From: Paenibacillus sp. BSR1-1 | GTDB lineage: Bacteria; Bacillota; Bacilli; Bacillales; Cytobacillaceae | Length of the DNA: 64,000 nt | Assembly: GCF_030403775.1 (NCBI RefSeq) | Contig: NZ_JAQMWQ010000007.1 | Coordinates: 62,001 to 126,000 of the forward strand | Reading direction: 5' to 3' | Part shown: in pieces, positions 24,082 to 31,877 of the stretch | How positions within the stretch are numbered: the stretch's first letter is position 1 | Layout of the letters: the number at the start of each line of letters is the position of its first letter | Program-made: the position numbers and the translations under genes | The notes under the pieces: model-generated | The model's database searches: none | What the model saw: only the letters and a program-made list of their open reading frames with translations | Told to the model about the DNA's origin: nothing

Positions 24082-24867
24082 TTAATATTTATAAGATTGT
24101 CCGCCATCAATTGGAATAACAGTTGCGTTGATGAAGTTGGCTTGGTCAGATAGTAGGAATGCTACCAAATAGCCCACTTCTTCTGGTTTACCGAAACGTT
24201 TCATTGGGTTTGGCTGAACAAATTGTTTTCCTACCTCTTCCCAGTTATCTGGATCAATTTGTTTTAATGAACCTTCGACCATCGGTGTCATGATTGCTCC
24301 AGGTGCAATGGCTTTGATGCTGATTCCGTATTGACCGTATTCAATTCCAGAGTTTCTTGTTAGCCCAACCACGCCGTGCTTACTAGCAGCATAACCAGAT
24401 TGGTTTCCAACCCCGCGAATACCACCAACAGAAGCAGTATTAACAATAGAGCCAGAACCTTGTTCTCTCATGACTTTCAATACGTGTTTCATGCCATAAA
24501 ACACACCATTTAAATTAACACTAACTACTTTTTGGAATTCCTCAATGCCAAAATCCTCTGTTAGGTTTTGTTTTCCTTCGATCCCTGCATTGTTGAAGAA
24601 ACCATCGATTTTCCCAAATTTCTCAACCGTTTCATTTACATAGTTTTCAACTGCTTGTTCATCTGCCACATTCGCAGTGATCAGCAGCATTTCTGCGTTT
24701 GGTGCCACTTCTAGTACTTTGCTTTTCGTTTCTTCTAATGAAGCAGCGTTTAAATCAACAAGTGATAGTTTCGCTCCTTCTTTTGCTACTTGTAAGGCAG
24801 AGGCTTGTCCTAAACCAGAACCTGCACCTGTAATTAATACCACTTTTCCATCAAAACGATTACTCAT
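24082..24867 (-). CDS. Short-chain dehydrogenase/reductase (SDR) 1
   Basis: 261 residues, classical SDR. The Rossmann motif TGAGSGLG, NNAG (FFNNAGIEG), catalytic Ser in NTASVGG and YAASK (Tyr-x3-Lys) are all present. The Asp after the second strand (LSLVDLN) favours NAD over NADP. It ends with a GG (IDGGQSYKY) typical of the family. It lies in tandem with a second SDR gene, 121 bp apart; the substrate is unknown. Probably controlled by the divergent TetR regulator. Confidence 0.9.
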   Translation of the reverse strand: MSNRFDGKVVLITGAGSGLGQASALQVAKEGAKLSLVDLNAASLEETKSKVLEVAPNAEMLLITANVADEQAVENYVNETVEKFGKIDGFFNNAGIEGKQNLTEDFGIEEFQKVVSVNLNGVFYGMKHVLKVMREQGSGSIVNTASVGGIRGVGNQSGYAASKHGVVGLTRNSGIEYGQYGISIKAIAPGAIMTPMVEGSLKQIDPDNWEEVGKQFVQPNPMKRFGKPEEVGYLVAFLLSDQANFINATVIPIDGGQSYKY

Positions 24868-24988
24868 TGGAAATTTCCTCCTTTTTTTGTTTCAAGGTCT
24901 AAAGCGCATTTATCTTTAATTAAAATATCTCATATTAAGTATATATACTTATGAAATGCCATCTTTTTTACTTAGTTCCTATGATTTA

Positions 24989-25726
24989 TTATTGCGCTGT
25001 ATACCCGCCATCCACAATCAAACTATTGCCAGTCATGAATGAAGAATCATCAGAAGCCATGAACAGCACTGCTTTTGCCATTTCTTCTGCCTTACCAAGA
25101 CGTTTCATTGGTGTGACTTCAGCCAAAGCCTGCTTGCTTTCTTCCGGAATAATTGGTGTGTCAATAAAACCAGGGCATAATGCGTTAATACGAATATTTT
25201 GTTCAGCATATTCAAGAGCAAGGGAACGAGTTAAGTTAACCACGCCGCCTTTTGCCGCATTATAGGCTGCTGAACCTGGTGATCCAACCCAACCGTACAT
25301 AGATGCCGTATTAACAATCGTACCGCCGCCTGTTTTTAGCATTTCACGGATGGATTCACGTGCTACTAAAAACACGCCATCTAAGTCAACATTTACGGTG
25401 TTGCGCCATTCTGAGTACTCTAACTCATGTGAAGGATGAACGCGGCCAATCCCCGCATTGTTGAAGACTACATCCACTTTGCCGAACGTTTCAACGGTTT
25501 GTTTAAAGATATTTGCGACTTCTTCTTCACTCGTAATATTTGCTTTTATAAAAAGAGCCTCAGCATTAACCGCTTTCAACTCTGCCTCAAATGCCTTCCC
25601 TTTTTCCTCATTCAAATCAACTAGAACCACTTTGGCTCCTTCTGAAACAAATAAGCGTGCTGTTGCTGCCCCAATCCCAGATGCTCCACCTGTAATTACA
25701 GCTACTTTGTCTTGTAATTTTCCCAT
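24989..25726 (-). CDS. Short-chain dehydrogenase/reductase (SDR) 2
   Basis: 245 residues from ATG 25726, chosen because GAGGAGG lies just upstream and MGKLQDKVAVITGGASGIG is the usual family start. TGGASGIG, VVLVDLN (NAD-type Asp), FNNAGIG, NTASMYG and YNAAK are present. It is first in the pair with SDR 1 and divergent from the TetR gene. The two may catalyse successive oxidation steps on one compound, but the sequence does not show which. Confidence 0.9.
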   Translation of the reverse strand: MGKLQDKVAVITGGASGIGAATARLFVSEGAKVVLVDLNEEKGKAFEAELKAVNAEALFIKANITSEEEVANIFKQTVETFGKVDVVFNNAGIGRVHPSHELEYSEWRNTVNVDLDGVFLVARESIREMLKTGGGTIVNTASMYGWVGSPGSAAYNAAKGGVVNLTRSLALEYAEQNIRINALCPGFIDTPIIPEESKQALAEVTPMKRLGKAEEMAKAVLFMASDDSSFMTGNSLIVDGGYTAQ

Positions 25727-25777
25727 CCTAAATCCTCCTCGTAGTATCAAGAATTCTTTAGCACATTCTAGAGAAAA

Positions 25778-25797
25778 ATAATAGATATATCTATTAT
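25778..25797. promoter_or_regulatory. Perfect 20-bp palindrome near the SDR promoter
   Basis: ATAATAGATA / TATCTATTAT, located 51 bp upstream of the SDR 2 start in the intergenic region shared with the TetR gene. It may be an operator or just an AT-rich coincidence. Confidence 0.45.
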
Positions 25798-25864
25798 CTG
25801 TGCTTTATTGTTCACAATTTAATTGTACTATTTTGTTCACAACTAACAATCATTAAGATATCAT

Positions 25865-25889
25865 TAAGTGTCTACTAGGTAGACACTTA
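25865..25889. promoter_or_regulatory. Probable TetR operator
   Basis: A perfect palindrome with 11-bp arms (TAAGTGTCTAC and GTAGACACTTA around TAG), 34 bp before the TetR start codon. Size and symmetry are typical of TetR-family operators. It would let the regulator control itself and the divergent SDR genes. Confidence 0.8.
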
Positions 25890-25923
25890 CGCTAAATCTG
25901 TCTATATTGAGGAAGGTTTTTTC

Positions 25924-26532
25924 ATGAATAATGAACAAAATACAAAGTCTCAACGACAAAACCGGACAAAAGCGCATTTAAAGCAAGCATTGACTGAACT
26001 CATAAAAGAGAAGGGGTATCATTCCGTTACTGTAAAAGACATTGTCGATCACGCCGCTTATAATCGCAGCACCTTTTATATCCATTACATAGATAAAATG
26101 GAATTGGCTGAGGATTTACTTGTTTCCATGCTTCAGGAATTAGAAGATTCTGTAGGCAAAGCCTATGTACCTGGTCAAAAGGTTTATTCAGCCAAGCTAA
26201 ATGCACCTTCTTTTAATATCGTTTCTTACATCTATAAAAACCAGAGTTTTTTTACATTAATAAACTACGATGACACGCTACCTGGATTGCATACACGGTT
26301 CCCTCAAACAATCTTAAAAGTCTATAAAGAACAATTTATTTTTGAAACCATCAATAATATCCCAGTTAATATGGATTATTTTAAACGGTATACAGCCTAT
26401 GGCTTTTACGGTCTCCTTCATACTTGGATCCAAAATGGCTTTAAAGAAACGCCAGAAGAATTTATCCAAGAAGTCATTGAACTAACGAAAACTCATATTC
26501 ACTCCTTTCAATATATCGGGCATAACAAATAA
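25924..26532 (+). CDS. TetR-family regulator divergent from the SDR pair
   Basis: 202 residues. The N-terminal helix-turn-helix (RTKAHLKQALTELIKEKGYH, SVTVKDIVDHAAYNRSTFYI HY) is followed by an all-helical ligand domain. It starts with ATG 25924 after GAGGAAGG. The perfect palindrome at 25865-25889 just upstream is its likely binding site. By position it represses itself and the two SDR genes until an unknown ligand arrives. Confidence 0.9.
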   Translation: MNNEQNTKSQRQNRTKAHLKQALTELIKEKGYHSVTVKDIVDHAAYNRSTFYIHYIDKMELAEDLLVSMLQELEDSVGKAYVPGQKVYSAKLNAPSFNIVSYIYKNQSFFTLINYDDTLPGLHTRFPQTILKVYKEQFIFETINNIPVNMDYFKRYTAYGFYGLLHTWIQNGFKETPEEFIQEVIELTKTHIHSFQYIGHNK

Positions 26533-26732
26533 CTATCTGCACCTGCGTGGAGAACATATAGATTATTTTATTGATTCCTTCTATAGGGACGCTTGTAACC
26601 ACTGAGTGGTTCCTTAATGGACAATCGGAAGTTTAATGTAAAAAAGCGAGCTTCATAATAGAATAGAAAAAAGCTTCCAATTATAATGATGATTAGGATG
26701 CAAGTTATTCTGCAAGAGAGAAGGACTATTAA

Positions 26733-27170
26733 ATGCTATTTTATGTAATTGCAATCCTCGTTATTGTAATGGACCAGCTTTCTAAATATCTAATTCGTGC
26801 CTACATTGATATCAATGAAACATTTTCATTGTGGGGAATACAACTCACACATATCGAAAATAGCGGAATGGCAGGAGGTTTATTTCAAGGCAATGCACGG
26901 CTCTTCGGAGTTGTGGCTGTGTTTTTCGTGTTAGCTGTTTTATATTTTCGTAGAACCGGAGAAATGAAGGGTGCTCTGATCGATTGTAGTTTTGGATTCC
27001 TTGTAGGAGGAGCAATTGGAAATGGTATCGATAGACTTTTGTTTGGTCAGGTGACAGATTTCATCATTCGCTCTGGCGGAATTCTTAACTTGGCCGACCA
27101 TGCTATCGAAATTGGGGGGTTACTGCTTATTATTTATGTGGTTGGTAGATGGTTTAAAAATAAGCGCTAG
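26733..27170 (+). CDS. Signal peptidase II (LspA) paralogue
   Basis: A four-helix membrane aspartic protease that removes lipoprotein signal peptides. 145 residues. The motifs are present: DQLSKYLIR at the N-terminus, ENSGMAGGLFQG (in place of the usual N-x-GxAFG), and the catalytic Asp pair in GNGIDRLLFGQVTDFI and LNLADHAIEIG. It is not next to rluD or ileS, as the main lspA usually is, so I take it as an extra copy. The ribosome-binding site is AGAGAAGGAC. Confidence 0.85.
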   Translation: MLFYVIAILVIVMDQLSKYLIRAYIDINETFSLWGIQLTHIENSGMAGGLFQGNARLFGVVAVFFVLAVLYFRRTGEMKGALIDCSFGFLVGGAIGNGIDRLLFGQVTDFIIRSGGILNLADHAIEIGGLLLIIYVVGRWFKNKR

Positions 27171-27276
27171 ATTCTTTTCCTACATATGCGTGGCCAATAT
27201 AATCCCTTGTATTCGGTCTCTATTTATCATTTGATCCTATACATATGTTTCTTCTACAAAGCTGATTATCTGAATA

Positions 27277-27831
27277 TTAAAAAATATCTACTGATATCAC
27301 ATCTGCAATGTGAAGAGAGTTTTCCGAAAAAAAGCAATATAGGTCGGTAACACTGTTATGCAGTTTAGTGTTTCGTATAACTAATCCATCGTATCTCTGG
27401 TTCATAAGATTTTTTCGAAACGCCGAATTGGCTTCTTCTTTATTTAACAGGGCAGCATTGTCCCTCCAGGTGGGGTTCCTTTTACTGGATTCGAAATAAT
27501 CACAGTATTGGTCGCGTTCCCTCATAAACAAATCATAGGAATCCTCAGAATCTGATTGGTATTCCTTAAGGTTTGGTTCATCCATAAATACTTTGTAAAT
27601 AAATCCTCTGACCGGCTTTTCAACTTGCACCATTTTAGGGGTTCCGTCCTCCCAAAATTCCGTCTCTGATTTTTGAATAACGGTCTCAGTTCCAATAGCA
27701 AAAGGTTTCGCCGATGCGATATCCGAAGTAAACCAAAATCCAATCGTGTCGATATCATTATTTAATTTTTGAACAACCGTTTCTTTATTAAAATGGTTAA
27801 ATTTCTTTATTGAACCATGATATACAATCAT
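27277..27831 (-). CDS. ADP-ribosyltransferase-like protein
   Basis: 184 residues from ATG 27831, 7 bp after GGAGGG. It starts IVYHGSIKKFNHFNKETVVQ and continues TIGFWFTSDIASAKPFAIG. That is the N-terminal H-G ... W-F-T-S pattern of ART-fold domains seen in polyvalent phage proteins and toxins. The C-terminal part has QRYDGLVIRNTKLHNSVTDL YCFF. It might modify a protein or nucleic acid with ADP-ribose, as an effector or toxin. No antitoxin is seen beside it. Family assignment is by pattern only. Confidence 0.6.
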   Translation of the reverse strand: MIVYHGSIKKFNHFNKETVVQKLNNDIDTIGFWFTSDIASAKPFAIGTETVIQKSETEFWEDGTPKMVQVEKPVRGFIYKVFMDEPNLKEYQSDSEDSYDLFMRERDQYCDYFESSKRNPTWRDNAALLNKEEANSAFRKNLMNQRYDGLVIRNTKLHNSVTDLYCFFSENSLHIADVISVDIF

Positions 27832-28302
27832 TAACATGCCCTCCATTATTAAACTGCCCAAATTTTAGATATTCATTTAGATTAATTCCCTTGAGTTACA
27901 TTAACAATCCGAAATCGTTCTAAACTTCCTTATAATAAGGACTAAAGAAATGCTTTCTAATTTTTGAACAGCTTCAGTCAAATAATGAATTACCTCTTCT
28001 GTCTGCTCTTTCATAAGTTACGGAACATCTTGTACATATTAATGCTGTTTACCAAAGTTTTCTGGCAATTTTTCTTTAATTCCTATCTTTTCTTGAAATT
28101 TGGAAATGATGGATTGGTAATAATCGACTGTTGCTACCGGTCCGATACCTCCGACAATTCATAACCTTTTTCATCCAATCAGTCCCCTATCAGGTATTAA
28201 CTTTGAGTTTATGTTAATGAGAATTTTGTTTAGCGTCAATTTTTCGAGCAAAATAGGTAATACTATAACATTTATTATAAAAATTAATGGGAGGTTTTAT
28301 CG
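27832..28302. other. Left edge of the defence island, gene-poor
   Basis: It contains a broken aspartate-racemase fragment (28039-28174) and AT-rich DNA. No integrase or attachment site could be recognised. Confidence 0.5.
28039..28174 (-). pseudogene. Aspartate/glutamate racemase N-terminal fragment
   Basis: From ATG 28174 the frame starts MKKVM. After a one-base shift it reads IVGGIGPVATVDYYQSIISK FQEKIG, matching the N-terminus of aspartate racemases (GxIGGMGPxATxDYYxxI). It ends after about 44 codons. A short relic. Confidence 0.65.
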
Positions 28303-28719
28303 ATGCCTGACAAGTTTGCCCCAGAAGTACGTAGCAGGATTATGGGTTCCATTCGGTCGACAACCAAGCTTGAAGAAATTGTTTGCAAATCCTTATGGCA
28401 TCGTGGTCTTCGATTCAGAAGGAATGTACGAGGTTTATTTGGTACACCTGATATTGCCATAAAAAAATACAAAGTCGTCATTTTCTTGGACTCCTGTTTT
28501 TGGCACTATTGCCCTAAACACGGAAATCTACCGAAAAGCAATGTTGATTATTGGCAGAGAAAATTGTATAGAAACGTGAAAAGGGATTACGTCGTTAATA
28601 GCTACTATTATGAAAATGGGTGGAACCTTATGAGGATATGGGATCATCAGGTTAAAGAGGACTTTGACCATGTTATAGACAGTATTATTGAATTCGTTGA
28701 AAACGCCAAAAAGAAATAA
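28303..28719 (+). CDS. vsr: Very short patch repair endonuclease Vsr
   Basis: 138 residues, the normal length. RSRIMGSIRSTTKLEEIVC, LFGTPDIAIKKYKVVIFLDS with the catalytic Asp, CFWHYCPKHGNLPKSNVDYW and NGWNLMRIWDHQV are family signatures. Vsr nicks 5' of T in T:G mismatches that arise when 5-methylcytosine deaminates. The C5 methyltransferase at 36128-37891 is the likely partner, although the four-gene defence operon lies between them on the opposite strand. Confidence 0.93.
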   Translation: MPDKFAPEVRSRIMGSIRSTTKLEEIVCKSLWHRGLRFRRNVRGLFGTPDIAIKKYKVVIFLDSCFWHYCPKHGNLPKSNVDYWQRKLYRNVKRDYVVNSYYYENGWNLMRIWDHQVKEDFDHVIDSIIEFVENAKKK

Positions 28720-28773
28720 CTTTACAAAGTTTCAAAGGGAAGACAAATTCAAAGGTACAAGATATATAAATAA

Positions 28774-28899
28774 GATAATGGGTGGAATATCTTAAGAGAA
28801 TGGGATTATGAAGTCAAAGTGGATTTTGATAAGCTATTAAAAAATTTGCTTAATTTTTTCCCAAAAAAGACCATGAAATACTCACAAAAGGATGCATAG
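28774..28899 (+). pseudogene. C-terminal fragment of a second vsr gene
   Basis: The frame NGWNILREWDYEVKVDFDKL LKNLLNFF closely matches the last part of the intact Vsr (NGWNLMRIWDHQVKEDFDHV). Only about 40 codons remain, without a start. It suggests that a second vsr or methyltransferase module was once here. Confidence 0.7.
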
Positions 28900-29003
28900 T
28901 TTCCTTGCTTATGCACCCCTTCACTCTATTTTAAGATTTCAACCTCGGCAATAGGACTATTTGAATAATGAAATCACGGATTCAAATAATGTTTTCTCTT
29001 CTA

Positions 29004-30851
29004 CTAAACAAGTCCACTTAATACAATTGCAGATTCTTTAATGAACCCTTTCCAGCAGTCTTCTTTTTTAGCCCATTGTGTAACATTTTGATCTCCAGCG
29101 GATTCCCTTAAATAATTTAATGCATTGGCTGCAATGGCCCTTACAATATCCTCCCACTTAGTAGAAAGTGCTTGATGTTGCCATACTTCCAGTAAATCTA
29201 TTTCTTGTCCGTATAAATGATTTAGCATAGATACAGTGTAATAAATAACATTTGCTTTATACCCTTTTAAATTCATACTTTCCACTATATTAGTTACAAA
29301 TGCATTAATGATTCTTCTTGTAATAAGTCTCTTATAATAGTCACTATCAATATCAAGGATACTCTTCGTTACTTCACCTTCATCATTGGTAACAGTACTT
29401 TGTTTCCAATATTGGCTATTCAAATCCATAAACCGTTTGAAAGCTTCCTCTCCGCCTTTACTAGATACATGAGGATAGCCTTCCCATGACATAAAATATT
29501 TTGCCATCTCCACTTTTGTTATCACATTTTCTTTTGGATACATCTTTTTAAAAGCATTTTGTTCTTTTCCTTTTGATCGCCTACTAATATCAACCATATA
29601 TTGTCCACGTGCACGTTCAAAATACCACTTTGACTCCTCTTTACGATTATCTTGTGTTGGGATAAAGACATTTCGAGAAAGTTTCTCTATATTAGACATA
29701 AAGCGGGTATTTGCAAGCAAGTCTGATTTGTTAATTTTATTTTGGGTATTTGCATACTCTGAAATCTTAGAAATCATTTCATCTTCTAGCGCATGACGAT
29801 CCATTTGAACACGGTGATTCTCTATTTCTTCTTGAACATTTATAATAGTTAATTTTGCTTGAATATATACCCCTTCTAAGTTAACATCATTTTTATAAGC
29901 TTGATGTATGGAAGCCGTTGTTTGGCCGCCGTTAACAATCTGCCAACTTGTTAATGTATTAATCTTATAAAGACTGGAATTCCCAATTTGCTTAATATCT
30001 CCTGCTTTTGCAACACTTGAAATTCCGTTATTATAAGCAACAAATAACTCACGTTGTCTCTCATCTTTAAGAGTATCTCTAATTCCTTTATTGGTTCCTC
30101 CTCGGGATTGTAAAAAAGAACGTACATTCCGCTCTACCAACTTTGGCCCCCAATCATCATAGAGTTCAGCTAAGAGTTTTGCCGGGATAACACCAACATA
30201 ACAATTGATAAGACCATTTTCAGTATTACTAGGAACATGCATCATTTCAATTGCATTTCCATATTCTGATTCAAAATTTATATCAAATTCTCGAATTCCC
30301 TGCTCTGCTTCAGATAATTTATAAATGCGATCCATATCCCAAACGTGTACATTTACTGTTTCTACACCAGGAATATTTAAATCAATGGGCTTATTTGATA
30401 GATAAAACTTACTTGTAATCACATAAATATTTACTTCTTCAATTTCATCCTTTTTTTCTACAATCATTTTAGCTAAATCAAAATACTCCATCGAACGATT
30501 CGCTAATTGCAGAATTGTTTCAGCATTCGTAAAGAAACGTTTGGCTTTATTTGCAAACTCCTTTAAGGATGTCATATTAGCAATCGGCAATTCATTTTCT
30601 ACAAAAAAAGGCTCATACTCAACTACGTACAAGTTTAAAGTATTAATATCTTCTTGATATAAATACCCATTAAGCTGGATCTTCAAATCTTTCTTGCTAA
30701 AAAAAATTAAAGCCGGCTCATCTTCAGAGTTTATAAAAGGTAAAACCTCCTGTATGAAAGGCGTTTGCCGACTCCCCGATAACCTACCCTTTTGTTCAAC
30801 CGTATCAATAAATTCATAAAAAAAATCCAGCTTTCTTTTGGTTTCATTCAT
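29004..30851 (-). CDS. AIPR-family (abortive infection phage resistance) protein
   Basis: 615 residues. The core AIPR signatures are visible: ERNVRSFLQSRGGTNKGIRD, FVAYNNGISSVA, and VNGGQTTASIHQAYKN, with a following basic segment (YFERARGQYMVDISRRSKG). AIPR proteins occur with restriction-like systems and are suspected nucleic-acid-acting effectors. It is the last gene of the operon, 6 bp after the PD-(D/E)XK gene, with AAGGATG as ribosome-binding site. Confidence 0.88.
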   Translation of the reverse strand: MNETKRKLDFFYEFIDTVEQKGRLSGSRQTPFIQEVLPFINSEDEPALIFFSKKDLKIQLNGYLYQEDINTLNLYVVEYEPFFVENELPIANMTSLKEFANKAKRFFTNAETILQLANRSMEYFDLAKMIVEKKDEIEEVNIYVITSKFYLSNKPIDLNIPGVETVNVHVWDMDRIYKLSEAEQGIREFDINFESEYGNAIEMMHVPSNTENGLINCYVGVIPAKLLAELYDDWGPKLVERNVRSFLQSRGGTNKGIRDTLKDERQRELFVAYNNGISSVAKAGDIKQIGNSSLYKINTLTSWQIVNGGQTTASIHQAYKNDVNLEGVYIQAKLTIINVQEEIENHRVQMDRHALEDEMISKISEYANTQNKINKSDLLANTRFMSNIEKLSRNVFIPTQDNRKEESKWYFERARGQYMVDISRRSKGKEQNAFKKMYPKENVITKVEMAKYFMSWEGYPHVSSKGGEEAFKRFMDLNSQYWKQSTVTNDEGEVTKSILDIDSDYYKRLITRRIINAFVTNIVESMNLKGYKANVIYYTVSMLNHLYGQEIDLLEVWQHQALSTKWEDIVRAIAANALNYLRESAGDQNVTQWAKKEDCWKGFIKESAIVLSGLV

Positions 30852-30857
30852 TATGGA

Positions 30858-31877
30858 TCATCCTTGTTTATTCAAATTGAATACATTATCTAATGGAACC
30901 TTAAAACTTTTACAATGTGACAGATCAATAGAGTATGAAACATTGTTTATACCAGTAGGCAAGTTTTTCGAAGTAAGTTTAGGAAATTCCTCAGTTGCAA
31001 TATACCCTAATTCCTCATGTACATAGAAATAGTTTTTATCATAATCATCACTTATTACGCCAGCCTCCAATAGTAAATCCTTAAATTTCACTGCCAAAGA
31101 CGGCGCTCTATTAACGAGCTGTTCTTCTATTGTTTCTATCATACTTTGAAGAGATTTACCTGTGGTATCATTTACCTCAACCTTTAATACGTATAAAAAC
31201 AATGTATCTATAACTGGATTAATTTCTAGCTGCTTTTCATTTGAAATTTTAATTTCTTCTCTTATTTTAGGCGTTACTGTCTTAATTTCTACTCCACTAT
31301 TTTTAGTTACAAAATCAATCCGGTTTTTTAAGGGACCTTTCCAATCTTTAATGATCAATGGTGGCTCTTGCGGAAAAAATTCAAGCCATTTATTAATATA
31401 ATAAAGCTCACCGAATAATCCCAATTCCTCTTCAATTGTTAATTTAGTATCCCATTTTCTCTTGAAAAAGTTATGCCATCGGTCTAAAACTTTATATACT
31501 ACTGTATAAAGTGACAACTCTTCTTTCATTAATATATGGTCTACTAAACTTTGCAGCACCCTTTCAAAAATCTCTTCACTATCCTCTACTATTTGAGAGA
31601 TTACTAAAAAATTCTTTTCTTTTAATGGACCTACTTGTGAAAAATATTCTTGGCCTATGTCAATTCCCCGCCATTTTGGGAAAGACTTTAATTGATCATC
31701 TTCCCAATTTTCACCTGTAATATCTATATAAATACGCCGCTGCAGATTAAGTAAATCAATACCAATTAATAAAAATGGCTCTTGAAAGTAAATTGGTTCT
31801 AAGCGATAAATATCTTCTGATTCCTCATTTTTCGATTGTTCAATTAGTAATCTGAATCTTTCTGAGATATTAATCAT
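30858..31877 (-). CDS. PD-(D/E)XK motif nuclease-like protein
   Basis: 339 residues from ATG 31877, which overlaps the stop of the Z1 gene by 8 bp and has AAGGGTGG upstream. The nuclease core is visible as LGELYYINKWLEFF, WKGPLKNRIDFVTKNSGVEI KT, with Asp, Glu-x-Lys in place. This matches the DUF4420-type family found beside Z1 helicases. It probably cleaves DNA as the nuclease part of the system. Confidence 0.85.
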   Translation of the reverse strand: MINISERFRLLIEQSKNEESEDIYRLEPIYFQEPFLLIGIDLLNLQRRIYIDITGENWEDDQLKSFPKWRGIDIGQEYFSQVGPLKEKNFLVISQIVEDSEEIFERVLQSLVDHILMKEELSLYTVVYKVLDRWHNFFKRKWDTKLTIEEELGLFGELYYINKWLEFFPQEPPLIIKDWKGPLKNRIDFVTKNSGVEIKTVTPKIREEIKISNEKQLEINPVIDTLFLYVLKVEVNDTTGKSLQSMIETIEEQLVNRAPSLAVKFKDLLLEAGVISDDYDKNYFYVHEELGYIATEEFPKLTSKNLPTGINNVSYSIDLSHCKSFKVPLDNVFNLNKQG

